Made by a program: the position numbers and the translations under genes
NCBI GenBank assembly: GCA_947561585.1
Contig: CANNZV010000113.1
Coordinates: 589,870 to 653,869 of the forward strand
Source of the DNA: Caprella mutica
Taxonomy: Eukaryota > Arthropoda > Malacostraca > Amphipoda > Caprellidae
Length of the DNA: 64,000 nucleotides
Direction: 5' to 3'
Part shown: positions 22,191 to 34,745 of the stretch, in pieces
Position numbering within the stretch: the stretch's first letter is position 1
How the letters are laid out: the number at the start of each line of letters is the position of its first letter
Notes under the pieces: model-generated
What the model saw: only the letters and a program-made list of their open reading frames with translations
Databases searched by the model: none
What the model was told of the DNA's origin: nothing

Positions 22191-23690
22191 CAACATCAGT
22201 TTTCATAATACTTGCATTATCTACAAACTGGACGCCTACAACACTCTAAATTTTACTGCTAGTAATACCAACAACTTTTTTCATGGCTAGATTATACCTA
22301 TTAGGCTATTTCTGACAACATACAACTTCCTACTCCTCCTGTGATGAGGTTTCCTAAACTGATCTATTAAAGAAATTCAAGTATGAATTGGTCAAATCCT
22401 ACAATCTAGTGCATTCCTTTGGTTTCTGTCTAGCTTCAGCTCTTTCTAATCTCTACTCCATCTAATAAGCTCTTTCTTCGCTTTTCCTAAAATCAGCATA
22501 ATACTTCTAAGCTATCTAAGTCATTTCGTTTAACTTCTAGGTGAGAATTTGTTCTCTGGTCAGATCCTCCATTCTTTCCTACTCTAATTATTCAATCTTC
22601 TCAAACATAGCTTTTTTTTCAATAGCACCTTCTACAAATCCTCCTAATTTAAATCTAACTAATCCTTTTGATCTAATATATGATCATTTCTGATCCTAAT
22701 CTCCATTTTCTATTCATGCAATTCATCCTTAGCTTAAGCCCCGTCCAGACGGTCAAATTTTTTTAGAGAAGTGACAAACTTATCGTCAGTTTTCAAGGAG
22801 TGTCTACACGGTCAAATTTTCTTGCCAAAAGTTTGAGGTTCATTGGCTTCAGTATCGTCAAAATTAATGTTATATATCGTGAAAATAAAAATTATATACC
22901 TAACTTGGTATGTATATTTTTTAAATTTAGAACAGTATGAAACCAGAAAAAATTATTTTTTTAATGACAAAATATCGTCTTGAAAAGGATAGTCAAAAAT
23001 AGATCATAGAAAACAATTCACAACGTAGGTGCTAGTTAACTCTAGGGTCTGATCAGATCTTAGAAAACTTTTTTGTTTGTGGACCGATTTTTGTTCGTGT
23101 TAAACACATTTTGTTCGTGTTACTTTTTCGATTTTGGCATTAGTTTTTGAGTTAATCGGTATTTTATTTTAATTGTTGCGTAAATTAAATAAATTTCTAT
23201 AGAATAAGAGTCCATGAGGTTATACTATAAGCTAGAGCAAAACTAAGATAGTTTTAGACATAGTTTAATATGTTTTAGAATCATTGTAAGTACCTAACTT
23301 TTCTAACAAAGCCATAGACCATGATTTTTCATTGATTAGCGATTTTGAACTGTCATAAAAAAAGGCACAGGTAATTAGTTAATCCACTGACCGCTGACCA
23401 ACATAAAGTATTGAGTTAGTGAGTCATATTATTATTATATGTATAATATTATTCATTGAACCGCGAAAAAGATAAAAGCCTAGTTAATAGATAGAAAAGT
23501 ATACTAATTTTCAAATTCATTGACGGTGAACTTGAGTCCGGTCTTCAGAAACGATGTAAACAAAACAAGTGACGTCACACAAAATCAGATGAAGTAATGT
23601 CAAAAGGAGAATTATATAGGTGCGGCAACTAAATAGATAGAATATGTCAATAAACAATATATTTGGTTAGCTTCAAGTACCTAGATAACC
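22191..23690. other. Gene-free stretch
   Basis: A CT-rich region at 22300-22730 and AT-rich sequence after it. CCGTCCAGACGGTCAAATTT at 22741 and CTACACGGTCAAATTTTCTT at 22804 look like a solitary transposon end. A copy of the CCACTGACCGCTGACCAAC repeat lies at 23383. No gene seen. Confidence 0.45.
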
Positions 23691-23699
23691 TTTATATAT

Positions 23700-24058
23700 A
23701 TAAAAGTTGGCTTACCTGTTGGCAAACTTGTAAAATGTATGTTGGTACCTCTAACTCTCTAAGTAACCTATTATACTCACAAGAAGCACTTGAATGGCCA
23801 TTATCTAACATATAAACCTGATTGCCTATAGTAAAAGGGTATTTCAAGCACAATTTGACGAATGACCTTATCAATAAAAACTCTTATTTAATCAGATAAA
23901 TACAAATGTATCTTAGTTCCTTCAGGCACCTTTACTCTACTGGAGAGTTTGAAGGTTATTAAGTTTAATATTATATGAGATTAGAGTGTAAAATGTGATA
24001 AAAAACAAAATTTTATTTAAGTTAATTTCCATGAAAATGCACATTTAACTGAATAATA
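23700..24058 (+). repeat. Dispersed repeat, copy B
   Basis: Homologous to 7724-8064, ending CACATTTAACTGAATA exactly where the hAT-like element at 24061 begins, so that element probably landed in this repeat. Confidence 0.75.
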
Positions 24059-24060
24059 GC

Positions 24061-25551
24061 CAGAGATGGGCGAAAAGTACATCAAAAGTACTTAAGTACC
24101 CAGAGATGGGCGGGAAAGTACTTCCCAAGTACCAAGTAAAAGTACTAATTAACAAGTAAGTACTTCAAGTACTACTTCAAGTACTTTCTAAAAAGTACTT
24201 TGAATAATTACTTAGAAGTACTTTTTACAAGTACTTGTTACTTTCCAAGTAAAACGTACTTTGCAAAGTACATTTTTTTCCTTTCAGTCAAGAGATTTAA
24301 AAAAATTAAATTTAAAATCTCTACAAAATTAATTCTTTTTCTCATCAAAACTGTATTTACAGCAACTGGATAAAAACTAGAGTTTGAAGAGGTCCAACAT
24401 GTTGGAAAATTGTTTGTCAAGCAGTAAAATTGAAAACTTTGTCAAACAGTAGAATCGAAAACTAAGACTGTAAGACATATTGTACACTTTTATGTGACGG
24501 TGAATATTTATATATTCTGACATACAATCATGTATAGAGACTATGAGTTATATTGACCAATTTAAGTACATTGAATATAATTATTTTATGATACCTAGAT
24601 ATCACAACCAATATTTACCAAACACATTGACGAATTATAAGCGTGTGGACGTGTAGAGTGAGTCACTGTGATGATGTACTATCAGAGAAAAGTCACTGTG
24701 GTGATGCACCATCAGAAAAAAGAGTCACTTTGATGATGTACTATCAGAGAAAAGAGTCACTGTGATGATGTACTATCAGAAAAAAGAGTCACTTTGATGA
24801 TGTACCATCAGAAAAAAGAGTCACTTCGATGATGTACTATCTGAGAAAAGAGTCACTGTGATGATGTACTATCAAAGAAAAGAATCACTGTGATGATGTA
24901 CTATCAGAGAAAAGAGTCACTGTGATGATATGCCATCAGAAAAAAAAGTCACTGTGATGATGTACTATCAGAGAAAAGAGTCACTGTGATGATGTACTAT
25001 CAGAGAAAAGAGTCACTGTGATGATGTACTATCAGAGAAAAGAGTCACTGTGATGATGTACTATCAGAGAAAAGAGTCACTGTGATGATATACTATCAGA
25101 GAAAAGAGTCACTGTGATGATGTACTATCAGAGAAAAGAGTTACTGTGATGATGTACTGTCAGAGAAAAGAGTCACTGTGATGATGTACTATCAGAGAAA
25201 AGAGTCACTGTGATGATGTACTATCAGAGAAAAGAGTCACTGTGATGATGTACTATCAGAGAAAAGAGTCACTGTGATGATGTACTGTCAGAGAAAAGAG
25301 TCACTGTGATGATGTACTATCAGAGAAAAGAGTCACTGTGATGATGTACTATCAGAGAATTAAGTCACTGAAAAGATGTACTATCAGAGTTAACAGTATA
25401 AATTATTAGTTTTTAAATTGTATAGTAAATGTAATTGGTACTTTAAAGTACTCTAAAAAGTACTTGGTACTTGTACTTTGAAAGTACTTTTTTATTTGAG
25501 TACTTGTACTTGGTACTTAAGTACTTTCGATGTACTTTTCGCCCATCTCTG
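24061..25551. mobile_element. hAT-like element with a 32-bp satellite inside
   Basis: Inverted ends CAGAGATGGGCGAAAAGTAC, typical of hAT MITEs, followed by AAGTACTT-rich sub-terminal sequence on both sides. The body is the tandem array 24655-25392. No transposase. No direct 8-bp duplication, which may reflect decay or a second nested end at 24102. Confidence 0.7.
24655..25392 (+). repeat. 32-bp minisatellite, about 23 copies
   Basis: Unit of 32 bp containing GTGATGATGTACTATCAGAG and AAAAGAGTCACT. Central copies are nearly identical and edge copies diverged. An isolated unit sits at about 27692. Confidence 0.95.
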
Positions 25552-25987
25552 CGTATTATTAATATTTTGTCATCTCGTGGTAAATACAAGTGTCTTTTAA
25601 CATCGAAACACTCTTTTTATCTTAATCTTTTCTGTAATTCAATTGTGTTTAGTGGAAGTCAATAATAGTATTTACGTCGACTTCAAAGTTAAATATAACA
25701 TTCAATGTATTGTCTATTTAGTCTTATTTCCTCTAAAAGAAGTTAAATCTCTAGATAATATTTTTTGTTGCAAATTCCCTTACTCCCCCGACTCTCCTCC
25801 ATATGCGACTTACTTTTTCATTGCTGAAGAGACTAGGCTATGTTACACATCTATGAAATCAGCAAAATATTAATATTAAACTTTTCATATTAATTAATCT
25901 ATCCATGAAATTGGAGCTACATTTATCAGTCAATCAATGGTGGATTTCGGAATAACAAAAGCAGCATTAAATTGTAGAGGTTTTTTT

Positions 25988-26746
25988 ACCTTCGCAGAAT
26001 GCGGGAAGGTTCTATTTTAACCGTCATTTATTAATTTATTACCTTCACAGAATGCGGGAAGGTTATATCATTGACGGCATTTATTTATTTATTTATCATC
26101 TTGTTATTGAAATTTGGTGAAACGATTGGTCAAGATGAACCAGATGAACCATCTGGTAGAATTTTGGGGACGATCCAGTCGAAGGTCAAGGTCAAGGTCA
26201 TTTCAATAACTCAAAAAGTTTTGAACCATATTGCATGAAACTTGGTGGGTCGGTTGGTCACTATCCAGTCACCAGTTTATTAGATTTTGGTAGCAAACTG
26301 ATAAGTGGCGGCGAAAGTATGCGCTCTAGCGTGTGCACGTAGTCTAGCTTTTTATTTTTTTTATCAAAAAGTATCAAACCATATTGCATGAAACTTGGTG
26401 TGACGATTGTTCAAAAAACAGGAATCATTTTGTTAGATTTTAGGAGCGATCGGTCAAAGGTCAAATATGAAGGTCAAGACCATTTGTAACTCAATAATTC
26501 AAAATTATTCAACCAAATGGTTTGAAATTTGATGGTGCAATTGGTCAATGTTCAGAAATAGTCTAATAGAATTTTGGGAGTGATCCAGTTAAAGGTCAAG
26601 GTCATTTATAATTCAATAACTCAAAAAGCATTGAACCAAATTGCATGAAACTTGGTGGGACAATTATCAGTTAATTAGATTTTGATAGCAAACGAATAAG
26701 CGGCGGCGAAGGCATGCGCTCTACCGATTGCACATAATCTAGTTTA
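25988..26746 (+). repeat. GGTCAAGGTCA-containing dispersed repeat (copy 3)
   Basis: Begins with a duplicated CAGAATGCGGGAAGGTT head, then about five diverged monomers. CGCTCTAGCGTGTGCACGTA occurs in the middle and CGCTCTACCGATTGCACATA near the end, so two copies may be fused. No coding capacity. Confidence 0.8.
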
Positions 26747-27143
26747 TATTATTCTGATTTTATATCAAGTAGCTGTACAATATTAAAATCTATTTCACAA
26801 ATGAATGGTATTAATACAATGTAATATGTATTTAAATACTCGTAACACATTAAGCAGTACGAATTATTTAACAAAATTCTTCTTGAAGATGCGTACATTT
26901 TAATCTTTGTATATAAGTAATGAACTTTCAGGAAGCTTAATACATTAATATCAAAACTATCCTAAAACCTTGGAGAGGATTGCATATTCTATCCCCTCTC
27001 CACCGTGACTAATTGGGGAAAAGATGAACTTCACAAAATCAGAACATCAGCTTAATTAGTTTGAAATTCTATGTTAATAATTGAGCTACATACTCATAAA
27101 ACGCATTGCTATCGTATATTTAGCATTTGAACATATTATATGG

Positions 27144-28476
27144 GGGTCTAGGACATTTCGTCCAAGGACATTTCGTCCACGGACATTTCGTGCACGAATT
27201 GCTTTATTTTCTATTTTAAAGTGTATATGTGTTATAGTTCACAATATTTTTTGCTATTATATTAATAGCCAGGTATTATTATAGTGAATTATTCCCAACC
27301 ATTTCATATGAACACATAAAAAAATGTTTACCTATCGATTGCAGTTATGAAATTAGACATGATGAACGGTTTTACTGTATCTTTAAATTATATACCTCCT
27401 TTAATATTTTGCATTAGTTAATGAGTTATGAGTATTTAAAATATGGAACTGAAATAACAGTGTACTAACAAGACTAAATGTTCGGAAAGATAAGAAAGAG
27501 AATGAAATAACTACAATAGAGGTAAATAATAATGAAATATATGGTTTTATTATGAGTTCGAAAATATAGAACAGTCTGATAGCATGGACGTTTTTACGTT
27601 TAAATAAATAAAGGCAACACTAAAAAGTACCGATATCTACCTAATTCTTTTATAACATAATTCATTACCAATCACTTTGTTAGTAGTATATTATGTACTA
27701 TCAGAGAATAGAGTCTCCGCATGATGTGTATACATACTGTATATCTCACATCACAGTTTCCTGATTTTCTATAATTTTCAAATCTTACATATTTGTCGTC
27801 GAATACACAGACCTAATTTAAAATATCTACAAGCATTACAAATTTACAATTAGTATCGTTAATTATGGTAATTAAAAAAATAGTAAATTGTCATAAAATC
27901 ATTAGGTACGGATACACTTTTTTCGACTGTATATGTATCATGTATATATTTTATTTAATTACTGTTAAAAATAATGTGTCATGAAAAACTAATTTCTGTA
28001 CCAATATTGCTTCTAATAACCTAATCTGAGTAATAATATTGGTGTTCATTGTAATTATTGTTATCTTCAATCTTCATATACTCTAATAACTTCGAGACAT
28101 GCCTCGTTATTATTACAGATTTTATTAGACCAATGTGAAATAAAAGCGATTCCTGCCTGCATATCATTAAATAAAGTATTCAGTTTTATTATTTAACTGT
28201 TGCTGGCCAGCAGGAGCACGAGAAGAAGATTGCAATAAGAATTAAGGCAAATACCATAAATTTCTAATTGCCATAAAAAAGGGTGTTTTCTACTTTCATA
28301 TTGCAAAATATATATAAATAATGCTGAATATAAAATTTATACACAATAAAAATATAATACAAAATGAAGCATTTCGTGGACGAAATGTCCGTTGGACGAA
28401 ATGTCCGTTGGACGAAATGTCCGTTGGACGAAATGTCCGTTGGACGAAATGTCCGTGGACGAAATGTCCGTGCACG
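27144..28476. mobile_element. Fold-back element, GGACATTTCGTCC arrays
   Basis: Exact 9-bp duplication ATTATATGG at 27135-27143 and 28477-28485. Left GGACATTTCGTCCA units (3) and right inverted GGACGAAATGTCCGTT units (7). The inner flanks also pair. 1333 bp, with one stray unit of the 24.6-kb satellite inside. Confidence 0.88.
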
Positions 28477-28485
28477 ATTATATGG

Positions 28486-29460
28486 ATAGTTGTTAATCGG
28501 TTGAATAGGTAGAAGTTACTTCAAAAAAAATAAACACCTTAACTCAAGGAGTTCTCTTGACAGCACCAATAATTATTAATAAACTGATATTCGACTAACA
28601 ACTAAACTACTATGTATGACTAATGAGAATTGTAGTACCTATCTTTAATTGCACCGAGTAACAGAAGTGCACCAACCACACGACTGATTTCAACTCTACA
28701 TTGCACTGCCTTTTATCTGCCTTGTTCAGGAAGGTTGTTAATGATAAGGACTAAGGATGTGATATTTCATCATCTTACTGAATGATATATCATTGAGAGC
28801 TACCAACTGCATTGATACATCATAAAAATGAATTAATATATTATATTATTGAATTTCTTTATTTTGTCTAACGCATAAAATGTGGGAAAATTTAAGGAAG
28901 AAAATGTAATATAATGGATGATCTTTAGTGCAATACAATTTAATTTCGATTGCGTTGCTTATATTCATATAGAATAATAAAATTGTTGAAACCCTGTACT
29001 CGAGCAACTAAAATCGTATCACTTGGTTGTGTATTCTTTACTTCTAATTTATGGTTGGACTGTAAAATAATATGCGATGTCCCGTCTTTATCTTTGATTG
29101 CTCCATCATATATAAATTTCTCTCGTTGTAAAAACTCATTATATGAAGCGATTGGGTAAAATGAGACGTGGGGGCCATCTGACACTTAGAAAAAGTTAAA
29201 ATGGAGGAGCTTTGGGTATTCAAAATAGGTTGAAAACGAAATGGAATGATATTCACTTTAATATCTGACGTTCAGATAAAAAATATACATAACAAAAAAT
29301 TTAAATGTGGATATCCACATTATAAGCAATTTCTCATAATGAAATTGTTTTTCTACCAACCTATGAAATTTTTGATAATTTTTCTTTTAGCATCTGGTAT
29401 TTTGAAATAGTAATCATCTGCTGATGAAAGTCCTAAAAAGGAGGAGTTATTTTATTGGTA
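28486..29460. other. Gene-free stretch
   Basis: Open frames on both strands at 28940-29256 are short, overlap each other and lack family features. Nothing firm can be called. Confidence 0.4.
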
Positions 29461-29467
29461 ATCTGAA

Positions 29468-29592
29468 ATGGAGTGATTGGGGGGAATGAGGTGATTGAGT
29501 GGAATGGAGTGATTGGGTGGAATGAGGTGATTGAGTGGAATGGGGTGATTGGGTGGAATGAGGTGATTGGGTGGAATGGGGTGATTGGGTGA
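29468..29592 (+). repeat. 18-bp minisatellite (GTGATTGGGTGGAATGAG)
   Basis: About seven GT-rich units of 18 bp. The proline/asparagine-rich frame on the - strand is a product of the repeat. Confidence 0.85.
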
Positions 29593-30183
29593 AACGGAGG
29601 AGAAGAGCTGATAATTATTGTGAAGGAGATCTGGGAAAGAGGGATGTGGAGAGTAAATCATACAGATTATATTTAAAATTACTATACATCTTCCTGCATA
29701 AACAATCTTATTATCTTTTTATTAGTCTAAAGTTCACTTCTTAATGACGACGGACTGTAAAACAAATAACAATTAAAAATATAATTATAATTAGGTGAAA
29801 CTATTTAAGTAAATTTTATAATTTAGAATGATTAATTCTCACTCGTAATTATTTCTCAGCTGTAATTATTTGGAAAGTCTAGAATCTATTTACTGACTTT
29901 GTGATTTAATTTTCATTACTAAAACAAGTCAAGTTTTCATCTATTTTTTATTTATGAATTAGCTCGAAGGTGTAGATGTAGGTATATATTAGCTATTTCA
30001 TATCTGTTAAATCTCAGTACAGAAACTGTTGTATTTTAACCAATTAATTAACATCCTGAAGTGTAAAGAAATGAATTTGAACTTTCTCGTCTTAATTATT
30101 AAATGAAATTATTTCCTGTGTATTATGGATCTGTCTCCGAAAGGTCCACGGCATAGCTTTAAGGTTTCTAAGTTCAGTTAACT

Positions 30184-30392
30184 AAAGGGGCCGTACACAC
30201 GTAGGGTTTGTAAGTTTTTCAATCAGACTTTTTGCTAAGCTCCTCCTACTTTTTCCACGAGAATATAAGAAAAAATGATATAATTAATATTTATTTTAGT
30301 TGGTATCCATGATACCTGCAGGTATCATGGATACCAACTAGCAGAAAGTCTGGTGGAAAGACTTAAAAAACCCTACGTGTGTACAGCCCTTT
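30184..30392. mobile_element. Palindromic MITE, AAAGGGGCCGTACACACG ends, GGTATC core
   Basis: Inverted ends AAAGGGGCCGTACACACGTA and AAAGGGCTGTACACACGTAG. The centre is the 34-bp palindrome made of GGTATCCATGATACC, TGCA and GGTATCATGGATACC. The end type differs from 7492 and 43842 but the core is the same. Confidence 0.8.
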
Positions 30393-31723
30393 ACAGTGAT
30401 AGCCAATTCATTTAAAGGATTACGTTTCTTGTCTTATGAGTATAATTTCCTTTCAATTTTTCCTTTAGCCCGTTACGACTGCCTGTGATGAATAAGTCAC
30501 GTGAAAAATAAAGGACTCCGAATGTGAGAATTGTGTCGTCACATGTTACATTTTTGTCATGAAATAAAAAAAATGAAACTATGTACAAATATTAACTATT
30601 TATCACTTATTTATTTATTATTTGGCTAAACTTTGGGTATGATAACATTTAGTCAGAGTCGAAGAGACAGGAATAATAATTATCTTAATTTATTACCGAT
30701 GATTGTAATTTTTGTTCAAAATGATGTTATAGCTTTTTGTTGATTTTATTTGATCTATATAAGTTATAATGAATATTTCCTCTTCTTATTACCTCGATTG
30801 TGCTTAATATATATAATTATCAATTTCGAAACAGAAATTAGTGAGAGTAGTGAATGTTATTGTAGTTAATATCTTTGGTATTGGTATTTCATTGCCAAAG
30901 AGATATAACCTTTTACTCACCAATAATCTTACTGCAGCCATTTGTATTGGCTACAGTAAGCCAATACTTCCTGTATATTCTACTTTGAACTCAAAATAGT
31001 CTCCAATACTTTTACTAAGGCCATTCATAATCATTTTATATCCATCCTCTCATATTTTATGTTGCTTTTATTAAGGATTTTAGCTTTAATGTTTCTATTC
31101 AATTTATTTTTTATTCCTATCCTGAATTTGCTGAGTATGCATTAATATTTTACATTATTAAAATATTAAACCATATACGCTTTATAATATACAAAACTGG
31201 AACTTTTATGATTGATATTTCAGGAAAGAAAAAGATATTTTACAGCATCATATTTACTAATTATATTGATTAAATAAAGAGAATATATATTTCTATTCAG
31301 TAAATTAGTAAATGTAACTAATTTTATAGAGGAAAGAATAAAATTGCAGCAGAAGCACAAGCGTTGTTTTGAAAATTGGTACCACAAAGCACATTTAATT
31401 CGCGATAGCAACTTATTTCATATTTTAAATTTTTTGAATTTCGAAAGATCTCTAATTAGAGAAACATCTCTCTTTATTTTTCTTTCATAACTGCATGCAT
31501 ATAAAAGTATATATTAAATAAAAAAAATGATGTTTACCAATTGCTCATGAATGCGTGTAATATTATTTTGAAATAATTTTTATATACATTCCATGATTTT
31601 TTTTTTCATATCTGGATTTCAGTAACGACATTTGCGAAAGAATTTTTAGGTTAACTAATAACTTTCCCAACGAATTGTTGGGACTGAAACAGAAACTAAG
31701 CAAGTTTTAATGAACATGTAAAT
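30393..31723. other. Gene-free AT-rich stretch
   Basis: No recognisable exon or repeat on either strand. A local hairpin TATTGGCTACAGTAAGCCAATA lies at about 30946. Confidence 0.45.
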
Positions 31724-31725
31724 TA

Positions 31726-32711
31726 GGGTGGCCCAAAAAATAACGTTTTGGATATTACGTAAAGGTACGTGTACTGAAATTTGAGTGAATTCTGACATGA
31801 TTAACAGTTGCCCCCAAGCGATTCAAATATCAGAAAAGTAACATTTTTTGTGATTTTTACTAGATTTTGTCGAAAAACTCGTAAAGTCTATTTTATTATC
31901 ATTTAGATTGGGAAGATAACTATAGAAGAGCTTATTTTGGTGTCTGTGCCAAAAAATCAGACAGTTACGACAAAGTTTACAGTTGCCCCCACCCCTCCAA
32001 ATTGTTCGAATTTAGGCACCGCTGGAGACTGTAGTCAGTGTAGTGCTCCACACTTATGGAAGTCTGGTGCTCAATGAAGAACATAATAAGGAAATTTGTA
32101 TGCAAGAAATTGAGCAAAAATAGTAATTATTGATTAATAAACCAACATTTCAATATTTGGGACACTTGGTAACTCAAAAAAGTTGACAAAGCGAATTGCA
32201 TGAGTTATTATTCAATTTCTGAAATATGGGTAAATTCGAAATTTTTGCAATACGAAAATATTGATAAATGCTTTTATAAAATGAAATCAATACAATTCTC
32301 AAAGTCATTTTGAGAATTAAATTACTTCTATCTTATCACAATAACAGCACGATTGCTCTAGAAGCCAAATTTTAAGAGAAATATTGTAATAGTAATATAT
32401 TTTACAAAAAAAGTGCTCGGGGCAACTCAAAAGTATCAAATATTAATCTGCAATTTTGCAAGTTGTGTTTTTTCATAACATGCCAACTAATTTTACCTAT
32501 TCCACAGAAAAAAACAAAATCGAATATTTCAAAATTAATGGGAAAATATCATTTTGTAAAAAAATTTAAATGTTTCGAGGCAACTCAAAAATATCAAGAA
32601 ATGGCCTGGAAATTGGCATGCAATGTTCTTTTATAACGTATCAACTTATTATAACTATTCCTTATAAAGATTCTGAAAGTTTGCCCGAAACCCCTATTTT
32701 TTGGCCCACCC
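31726..32711. mobile_element. TA-flanked MITE, GGGTGGCCCAAAAAA ends
   Basis: Inverted ends GGGTGGCCCAAAAAATA with TA on each side. About 986 bp, with repeated GGGGCAACTC and TTGCCCC blocks. No coding frame. Probably Tc1/mariner-derived. Confidence 0.65.
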
Positions 32712-32830
32712 TAATATAAATATCGAACAAGTAAATAAATTATGTATTATAAAGCCTATAGTATAGAATAATCAAATGAATGAACAAAATTAATAATTAG
32801 GTCTAAAATCAGTAACTGCATTAAACATTT

Positions 32831-33407
32831 CGTGCGGGAAAACTTTTACAATGGACACTTGGCCGAATCACATTTTGCCGAAAGTAGATTTGGCGTAAAT
32901 TTAGCCAAACAGACAGTTGTCTGAAAGACTTTTATTCAATGTTTAATTTTTTATTCAATTGCAGCCTTCGTTCAACTTAATTATAATTTTTATTTCCATG
33001 GAATTGAAGGCAATTTGATAAAAAGGAAATTAAATTTTGATATGTACGAATTGAGTTACAAACAAATTGCAGCTTCCGGTTAATTCAATAATTTTTTTAA
33101 ATCGAATTTTAAAGTTATTTTACAAAAAATTGTTTACGTTACATAATGTGTATCCATATTACGAACTGCAAGCATATATTGCTCAACAATTTGAATTCCT
33201 TCATAATCATGGATTTAATCGCAAATATAAGGAGTGAAAAAAAAGCTTCTCTTCATACTTTTGAACTTGTTATCATTGGTTATTATATTATTCAAAGATA
33301 TTATTTTTATTAAATTAAATAATATTACTATCCCTTTTTTTCGAAAGAGATATTTCGGCCAAATGTCCGTTCTGCCAAATATCCTTTCGGCCAAGTGTTC
33401 GATAACC
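32831..33407. mobile_element. Fold-back element, ACACTTGGCCGAA ends
   Basis: ACACTTGGCCGAATCACATTTTGCCGAAA at the left is mirrored at the right by TTTCGGCCAAGTGTTCG. AAACATTT flanks both ends (32823-32830, 33408-33415), 8 exact bases with the ninth changed. 577 bp. Confidence 0.7.
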
Positions 33408-33660
33408 AAACATTTATTATGCGTGCATGGTAATATTTATCATAAAACGAGCTTATAAATTAATATTCTTATAGGTATTTTTAGGATTACAATAAATTCT
33501 TCAAAGTTTCAAATCTTTTGGAAAATAGTGATTGATGTGAATTATCAAACAATAACTCATGTTTTTTATATAAATTAAATTAAATATATTTGAAAATATT
33601 TAACCACATTACACTCCTGGCATCAGAAAATAAAAAAATTGGATCACCTGTAGAAATGTT

Positions 33661-33800
33661 CCCCAGCAGCACTACCATCTTTAGAAATGTCACCCCAGCA
33701 CTACCACCTTTAGAATTGTCACCCCAGCACTACCACCTTTAGAAATGTCACCCCAGCACTACCACCTTTAGAATTGTCACCCCAGCACTACCAATTTTAG
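33661..33800 (+). repeat. 29-bp minisatellite
   Basis: About five units of CAGCACTACCACCTTTAGAA plus TTGTCACCC, exact 29-bp spacing in the centre. Confidence 0.88.
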
Positions 33801-34059
33801 AATTGTTATCCCATTCCAGTTGAATATTAATAATTATAATAATTAAATAAGATAGCCTTATATTTATAATACAATAATCAGAGTCCACTATATAGCTATG
33901 ATTATCTTTGAAGCAATTACATATTATAATTATACTATAAGAATTTATTTTATATTATATTCTTATATAATGAAGTTAAATCTACATCTAATTTAAACTT
34001 CATGATGTGGTTCATTGTTCAGAAGGAATTTGAAGCACTGGTACAGTTCTCTTCCGTCT

Positions 34060-34745
34060 CATTCTATCTTCTCAATAAAATGCCACATGACGTCATATTT
34101 TGTCAGATTTACCTTATAGCATTGATTCCAATTCTTCAATTCTATGTATTTTCTTATGGTCTTACTTTCACTTCTCTCTTTCTTCGGCTAACGACAATTC
34201 TGTAATTTATCAGTTTTTTATTCTTTATAAAAATTGACTCATTTATTTTTTTAACGATAACTGACCAGTATTGAATTGGGTGAATAAATTTCTTTTATTT
34301 ATCAGACAATTGTGAATTCACATCAAAATTCTAAAACATGTAAGATTACTCATACTCATATTTACCCAATGTAACGCGATTACTACAAAAATAACGTCAG
34401 ATTTTCGTGAGATTTACCTTACAGCTTTGATTCCATATCATTCTTTTGCGTCCCTTCATTTTTTTCTGGTTCACCATCCAATTTTGATTTCATTTCATTA
34501 TTTACAATCCCATCATTGTCCTCTGTTCTTCTCGTCACTTCTCTCCTCTTTCGGTAAACGACTATTCTGTAAATGCATTAGGTAGAAAAGTTGACTCATA
34601 ATTTTTTTACCGATAATTGGTCAGTATTTAAGTTTTTGAATTGATTTAATTTGTTGATAAGACAACTGTAAATTCACTTCAAAATTCTAAAACACATAAA
34701 AATACTCATATATTTACCCAATAAGAATTAACGCGATCACTGCAA
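34060..34745 (+). repeat. Diverged tandem duplication (about 350 bp, two copies)
   Basis: 34080-34380 and 34390-34745 share, in order, GTCAGATTTACCTTA, CACTTCTCTC...TTTCGG, ACGA-ATTCTGTAA, TTCA-TCAAAATTCTAAAACA, ATATTTACCCAAT and AACGCGAT. No coding frame. Confidence 0.65.

Noticed and set aside
24655..25392. CRISPR-like array of direct repeats
   Set aside because: The units are contiguous with no unique spacers, in a eukaryotic context and within a hAT-like element. It is a minisatellite.
28940..29256. Overlapping short frames on both strands
   Set aside because: No domain, no splice signals and mutually overlapping. I cannot support a gene.
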